7,701 bases of DNA from Calditrichia bacterium (GTDB taxonomy: Bacteria; Calditrichota; Calditrichia; RBG-13-44-9). Location of the stretch: assembly GCA_026991005.1 (NCBI GenBank), contig JALXCH010000129.1:1-7701 (forward strand), given 5' to 3'. The translations under genes and the position numbers were made by a program. Under the pieces are notes generated by a model. The model made no database searches, was not told where the DNA came from, and saw nothing but the letters and a program-made list of their open reading frames with translations. Shown here piece after piece: positions 5,245 to 7,701 of this stretch. Every line of letters starts with the position of its first letter. The first letter of the stretch is position 1.

Positions 5245-7215
5245 ATGAAAAAACTTTCGTGGATATTCTTCCTGTTGTTTGGGCTTATCGATTCCGGTTT
5301 GACCCAGAATGTGCTGGAAACGCTGCTTTCGCCCGCGCAATTGCCGGTGCTGAAACCCGGTCGAATGTACCAGATTTCCAGTTACGACACCACCGGTGGC
5401 AACAACGACCGCATCTCTCTACAGCCGGGTGAAACGGCAGTCATAGCCCGCCTGAAGGGTCCCGGGGTGATTACCCGCATCTGGCTCACCATCGACTCCC
5501 GCGATCCTTACTTCCTGCGGCGCATTGTGTTGCGCATGTACTGGGACGGTGAGGAGCACCCTTCGGGGGAAGTCCCCATCGGCGATTTCTTCGGTACGGG
5601 ATTCGAATACCGCCATTACGTGTCGCAATTCCTGGGCATGAGCAGCGGTGGCTATTACTGCTATTTCCCCATGCCCTTCAACAAATCCGCCCGCATCGAG
5701 GTGGAAAATCAAACCGGGCAGGAGGTTTACGCGTTTTACTACCAGATTGACTACCAGAAGCTGGAGAAACCGCTCCCCCGTGATGTAGCCTATTTCCACG
5801 CCTGGTGGCATCGGGAGATTCGGACCACCCCAGGGAAAAATTATCTGGTGCTGGAAGCCCGGGGGAGGGGGCATTTTGTGGGAATGAACATGAGCATGCA
5901 GAGCTACCGGCGCAATCTCTGGTTCCTGGAAGGGGACGAAATGGTGTACGTGGATGGGGAATCCTTTCCTTCCATTTACGGCACCGGCACAGAGGATTAC
6001 TTCACCGGCGGCTGGTATTTCAATCGCGGGGAATTCGCGGCCCCCTACCACGGTCTTATTCTAAAGGACGACTCGCTGGGACGGATTGCCGCTTACCGTT
6101 TCCAGGTGGGGGATGCCATTCCCTTTCGCAAATCGCTCAAATTCACCATCGAGCATGGTCACGCCAACAGCGTGGTAGCGGATTACAGCAGCACCGCCTA
6201 CTGGTACCAGCTGGAGCCGCACCAGCCGTTTCCACCCCTGCTGAAGGCGAGTTTGCGGATTCCCCTGCGGGTAGCGGTTCCCCCGGGCGCGCTGGAAGCG
6301 GAATCCCTGCAGCCGCAGGGAGAAGTGCGTTACCGTGTGCAGGATATGTCCGATTTCGGCCCGGATTGGAGCGGACTGAAGCAGTTGCGGGTGGAACCGC
6401 AAACGGCAGCCAGGCACTTCGTCCTGACCATTCCCGATGTAGAAGAGGAACGGTACAACGTGGCCCTTTACTTCACCAGCGGTCCGGATTACGGGAATGC
6501 CGATATTTTTTATTCCGGGAAAAAAGTGGGGGAAATCCGGGGCTACCGGTCGGAGGTGTTTCCCGGTGGGAAATTGCTGCTGAAAGATTTACGAGCGCAG
6601 AATGGCACCCTGCCACTCCACTTCCTGATTACGGGAAAGGAGAAAAAGTCCGGGGGCTATGCGGTGGGACTGGATGCCCTGGTACTGGAGCCGGTGCGGG
6701 AGTACATTCCCCGGTGGTACATCATCGGGCCGTTTCCCAATCCCCGCAAATCGGAAACCGAGCGTCTGGGGTTGGACACGGTGTATCCACCGGAGCGGGA
6801 AATTGATTTCAGCAAAAGCTATTGGGGGGCGGACAGTCAGATAGTGCACTGGCAGGTGGTGGAAACGCCCTCGGATGGCCGGGTGCACCTGTGGGACAAA
6901 TTCAAACCGTATGAACTGGTGGTGGCATACGCGTTTACCTACATCTACGCGCCCCGGGATACGGTAGTGCCGTTGCTCATCGGCTCCGACGACGGCATCA
7001 AAGTGTTTTTGAACCGGAAACCGATATTTCGCAAGCTGCTGGTACGCATCTCCATGCCGGATCAGGATCGCATTCCGTTGCATTTGAAAAAAGGGTGGAA
7101 TGAGCTGTTGCTAAAGATTGAAAACAATTTTGGAGGTTACGCCTTTTTCGCCCGCTTGCTGGATCCCGACCGCCAATTCAGGGTGAGCCTGACCAGAGAT
7201 GGAAAAGAAGAATAA
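5245..7215 (+). CDS. Secreted GH172 (DUF2961) glycoside hydrolase with C-terminal beta-sandwich modules
   Basis: 656 residues. Residues 1-20 are a signal peptide (KK, hydrophobic WIFFLLFGLI, then GLT before Q21). The catalytic region, about 30-345, carries the family's landmarks: ISSYDTTGGNND (44-55), GVITRIWLTID (75-84), PIGDFFGTG (111-119), YYCYFPMPF (137-145), YFHAWWHRE (183-191), LEGDEMVYVDGE (228-239), SIYGTGTEDYF (243-253) and IEHG (302-305). DUF2961 was reclassified as GH172, whose characterised members act on alpha-D-fructofuranosyl linkages (difructose dianhydride I) and on D-arabinofuranosides. E250 in GTGTEDY is a plausible catalytic Glu; I infer this from conservation. Residues about 347-483 look like a beta-sandwich binding module, and 488-645 (WYIIGPFPNP, then GSDDGIKVFLN and LKKGWNELLLKI) another, PA14-like. 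These extensions exceed the catalytic domain and may bind glycans. The exact substrate is unknown. Confidence 0.9.
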   Translation: MKKLSWIFFLLFGLIDSGLTQNVLETLLSPAQLPVLKPGRMYQISSYDTTGGNNDRISLQPGETAVIARLKGPGVITRIWLTIDSRDPYFLRRIVLRMYWDGEEHPSGEVPIGDFFGTGFEYRHYVSQFLGMSSGGYYCYFPMPFNKSARIEVENQTGQEVYAFYYQIDYQKLEKPLPRDVAYFHAWWHREIRTTPGKNYLVLEARGRGHFVGMNMSMQSYRRNLWFLEGDEMVYVDGESFPSIYGTGTEDYFTGGWYFNRGEFAAPYHGLILKDDSLGRIAAYRFQVGDAIPFRKSLKFTIEHGHANSVVADYSSTAYWYQLEPHQPFPPLLKASLRIPLRVAVPPGALEAESLQPQGEVRYRVQDMSDFGPDWSGLKQLRVEPQTAARHFVLTIPDVEEERYNVALYFTSGPDYGNADIFYSGKKVGEIRGYRSEVFPGGKLLLKDLRAQNGTLPLHFLITGKEKKSGGYAVGLDALVLEPVREYIPRWYIIGPFPNPRKSETERLGLDTVYPPEREIDFSKSYWGADSQIVHWQVVETPSDGRVHLWDKFKPYELVVAYAFTYIYAPRDTVVPLLIGSDDGIKVFLNRKPIFRKLLVRISMPDQDRIPLHLKKGWNELLLKIENNFGGYAFFARLLDPDRQFRVSLTRDGKEE

Positions 7216-7247
7216 AAAGACAAAATTATGACGGGATAAATAAGAAA

Positions 7248-7486
7248 GTTTAATTAAGAGTTCATAGTTTTTAATCTTAAATTAATTTGATTTGTGCACG
7301 TTGGGGCAATTCGGTACTTCTGAATATAATATTTTTAGACAGGATTTACTGGATATACAGGATAAAAGCCAATTTTGAATTTTAATTATGAATTAATAAT
7401 TTTAAAACGCTATCTTGTTAATCCTGTTTATCCTGTCTAAAAAAATAAATTCATGATTCAAAATTATTTTTCGTTGAATCCTGTCA
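7248..7486. repeat. GACAGGAT inverted-repeat element, copy B
   Basis: Homologous to 4493-4706, with the same landmarks in the same order. The outer arms are a perfect 14-base inverted repeat, TTTTTAGACAGGAT (7332-7345) against ATCCTGTCTAAAAA (7430-7443), with further GGAT/ATCC words inside. The end GAATCCTGTCAAA (7477-7487) leads straight into the next array, as in copy A. As in copy A, it lies after a glycosidase gene and before a palindromic element. The 32 bp between the GH172 stop and this element hold nothing recognisable; the CAAATCCC array and ACCACAGAGG tract are absent from this gap. Confidence 0.75.
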
Positions 7487-7487
7487 A

Positions 7488-7620
7488 AAAATTTGGAATT
7501 TGTGTTTTGTTTTTTGGAATTTCTTTGGAATTTGTTATTTGGATATTGGAATTTCTTTGGGATTTGATATTTGTGATTTGGAATTTCTTTGAGATTTGTG
7601 ATTTGGAAATTGGAATTTCG
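7488..7620. repeat. TTTGGAATTTGTGATTTG low-complexity array
   Basis: Words AATTTGGAATTTGTGTTTTG, GGAATTTCTTTGG, GATATTTGTGATTTGG and GAAATTGGAATTTC run up to palindromic copy 5. The opposing open frames at 7402-7674 (minus) and 7453-7680 (plus) consist of this low-complexity sequence and are not genes. Confidence 0.75.
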
Positions 7621-7624
7621 TCTT

Positions 7625-7701
7625 CTGTCGTCCCTACGGGACTTGATGGTTTTAATCTGATCCAGCATTCCCATGGCTGAAGGCCATGGGAATGCTGGAT
7701 C
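7625..7701 (+). mobile_element. Palindromic multi-hairpin element, copy 5 (cut by window end)
   Basis: The left terminus CTGTCGTCCCTACGGGACTT (7625-7644) is the consensus form. The second hairpin differs from the other copies: GATCCAGCATTCCCATGGC (7659-7677) pairs perfectly with the inverse sequence 7683-7701 over 19 bp, around a five-base TGAAG loop. In other copies only 8 bp pair here. The sequence ends with this palindrome, so the rest of the copy cannot be seen. Confidence 0.7.

Noticed and set aside
5805..6806. Alternative plus-strand frame of 333 codons within the GH172 gene
   Set aside because: Its translation is rich in Arg, Gly, Ser and Pro without motifs, while the main frame contains the full GH172 pattern.
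346..7701. A known riboswitch, tRNA or other standard structured RNA
   Set aside because: I find no tRNA cloverleaf or recognised riboswitch core; the strong hairpins all belong to the repeated palindromic element and occur without relation to one gene type.

Overview
The window looks like part of a chromosome from an uncultured Gram-negative-type bacterium. Its moderately GC-rich genes code for secreted glycoside hydrolases, and they are separated by long, AT-rich, repeat-laden intergenic stretches. Two predicted signal peptides end just before Gln or Gln-Asp (SPAQ-D, GLT-QN), a pattern common in the Bacteroidota/Calditrichota/KSB1 kind of lineage. Intergenic repeats of this style are familiar from such candidate phyla. 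This placement is inference and weak; no rRNA or tRNA is present to settle it.

Layout, all genes on the + strand: (1) 3-131, the last 42 codons of a probable (alpha/alpha)6-barrel glycosidase. (2) 132-955, a repeat-only region with two copies of a large palindromic element. (3) 956-1408, an intact IS200/IS605-type HUH single-strand transposase (tnpA), squeezed between palindromic copies 2 and 3. (4) 1409-1835, copy 3 plus a low-complexity array. (5) 1836-4412, a secreted glycogen-debranching-type glycosidase. (6) 4413-5244, a repeat region with palindromic copy 4. (7) 5245-7215, a secreted GH172 (DUF2961) enzyme with C-terminal beta-sandwich modules. (8) 7216-7701, a repeat region ending in copy 5.

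The three glycosidases probably belong to one extracellular or periplasmic carbohydrate-degradation locus. The GH172 enzyme suggests alpha-D-fructofuranosyl or D-arabinofuranosyl linkages; the debranching-type enzymes suggest alpha-gluco-type linkages. No transporter or regulator lies inside the window.

The most notable feature is the intergenic architecture. A palindromic element of about 240-275 bp occurs five times (two copies incomplete), always in the same orientation. It has 20-bp terminal inverted repeats that are themselves hairpins, several internal hairpins, and a long-range complementary pair. Differences between copies preserve base pairing. One tnpA sits exactly between two copies, 39 bp after one and 1 bp before the next. 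This looks like a REP/RAYT-type partnership of transposase and dispersed palindromes, but with an unusually large and elaborate unit. Around it, other repeat families (GACAGGAT inverted-repeat elements, ACCACAGAGGACACAG tracts, and TTTGGAATTTGTGATTTG-like arrays) recur in a fixed order in several intergenic gaps, and two stop codons lie inside the arrays.
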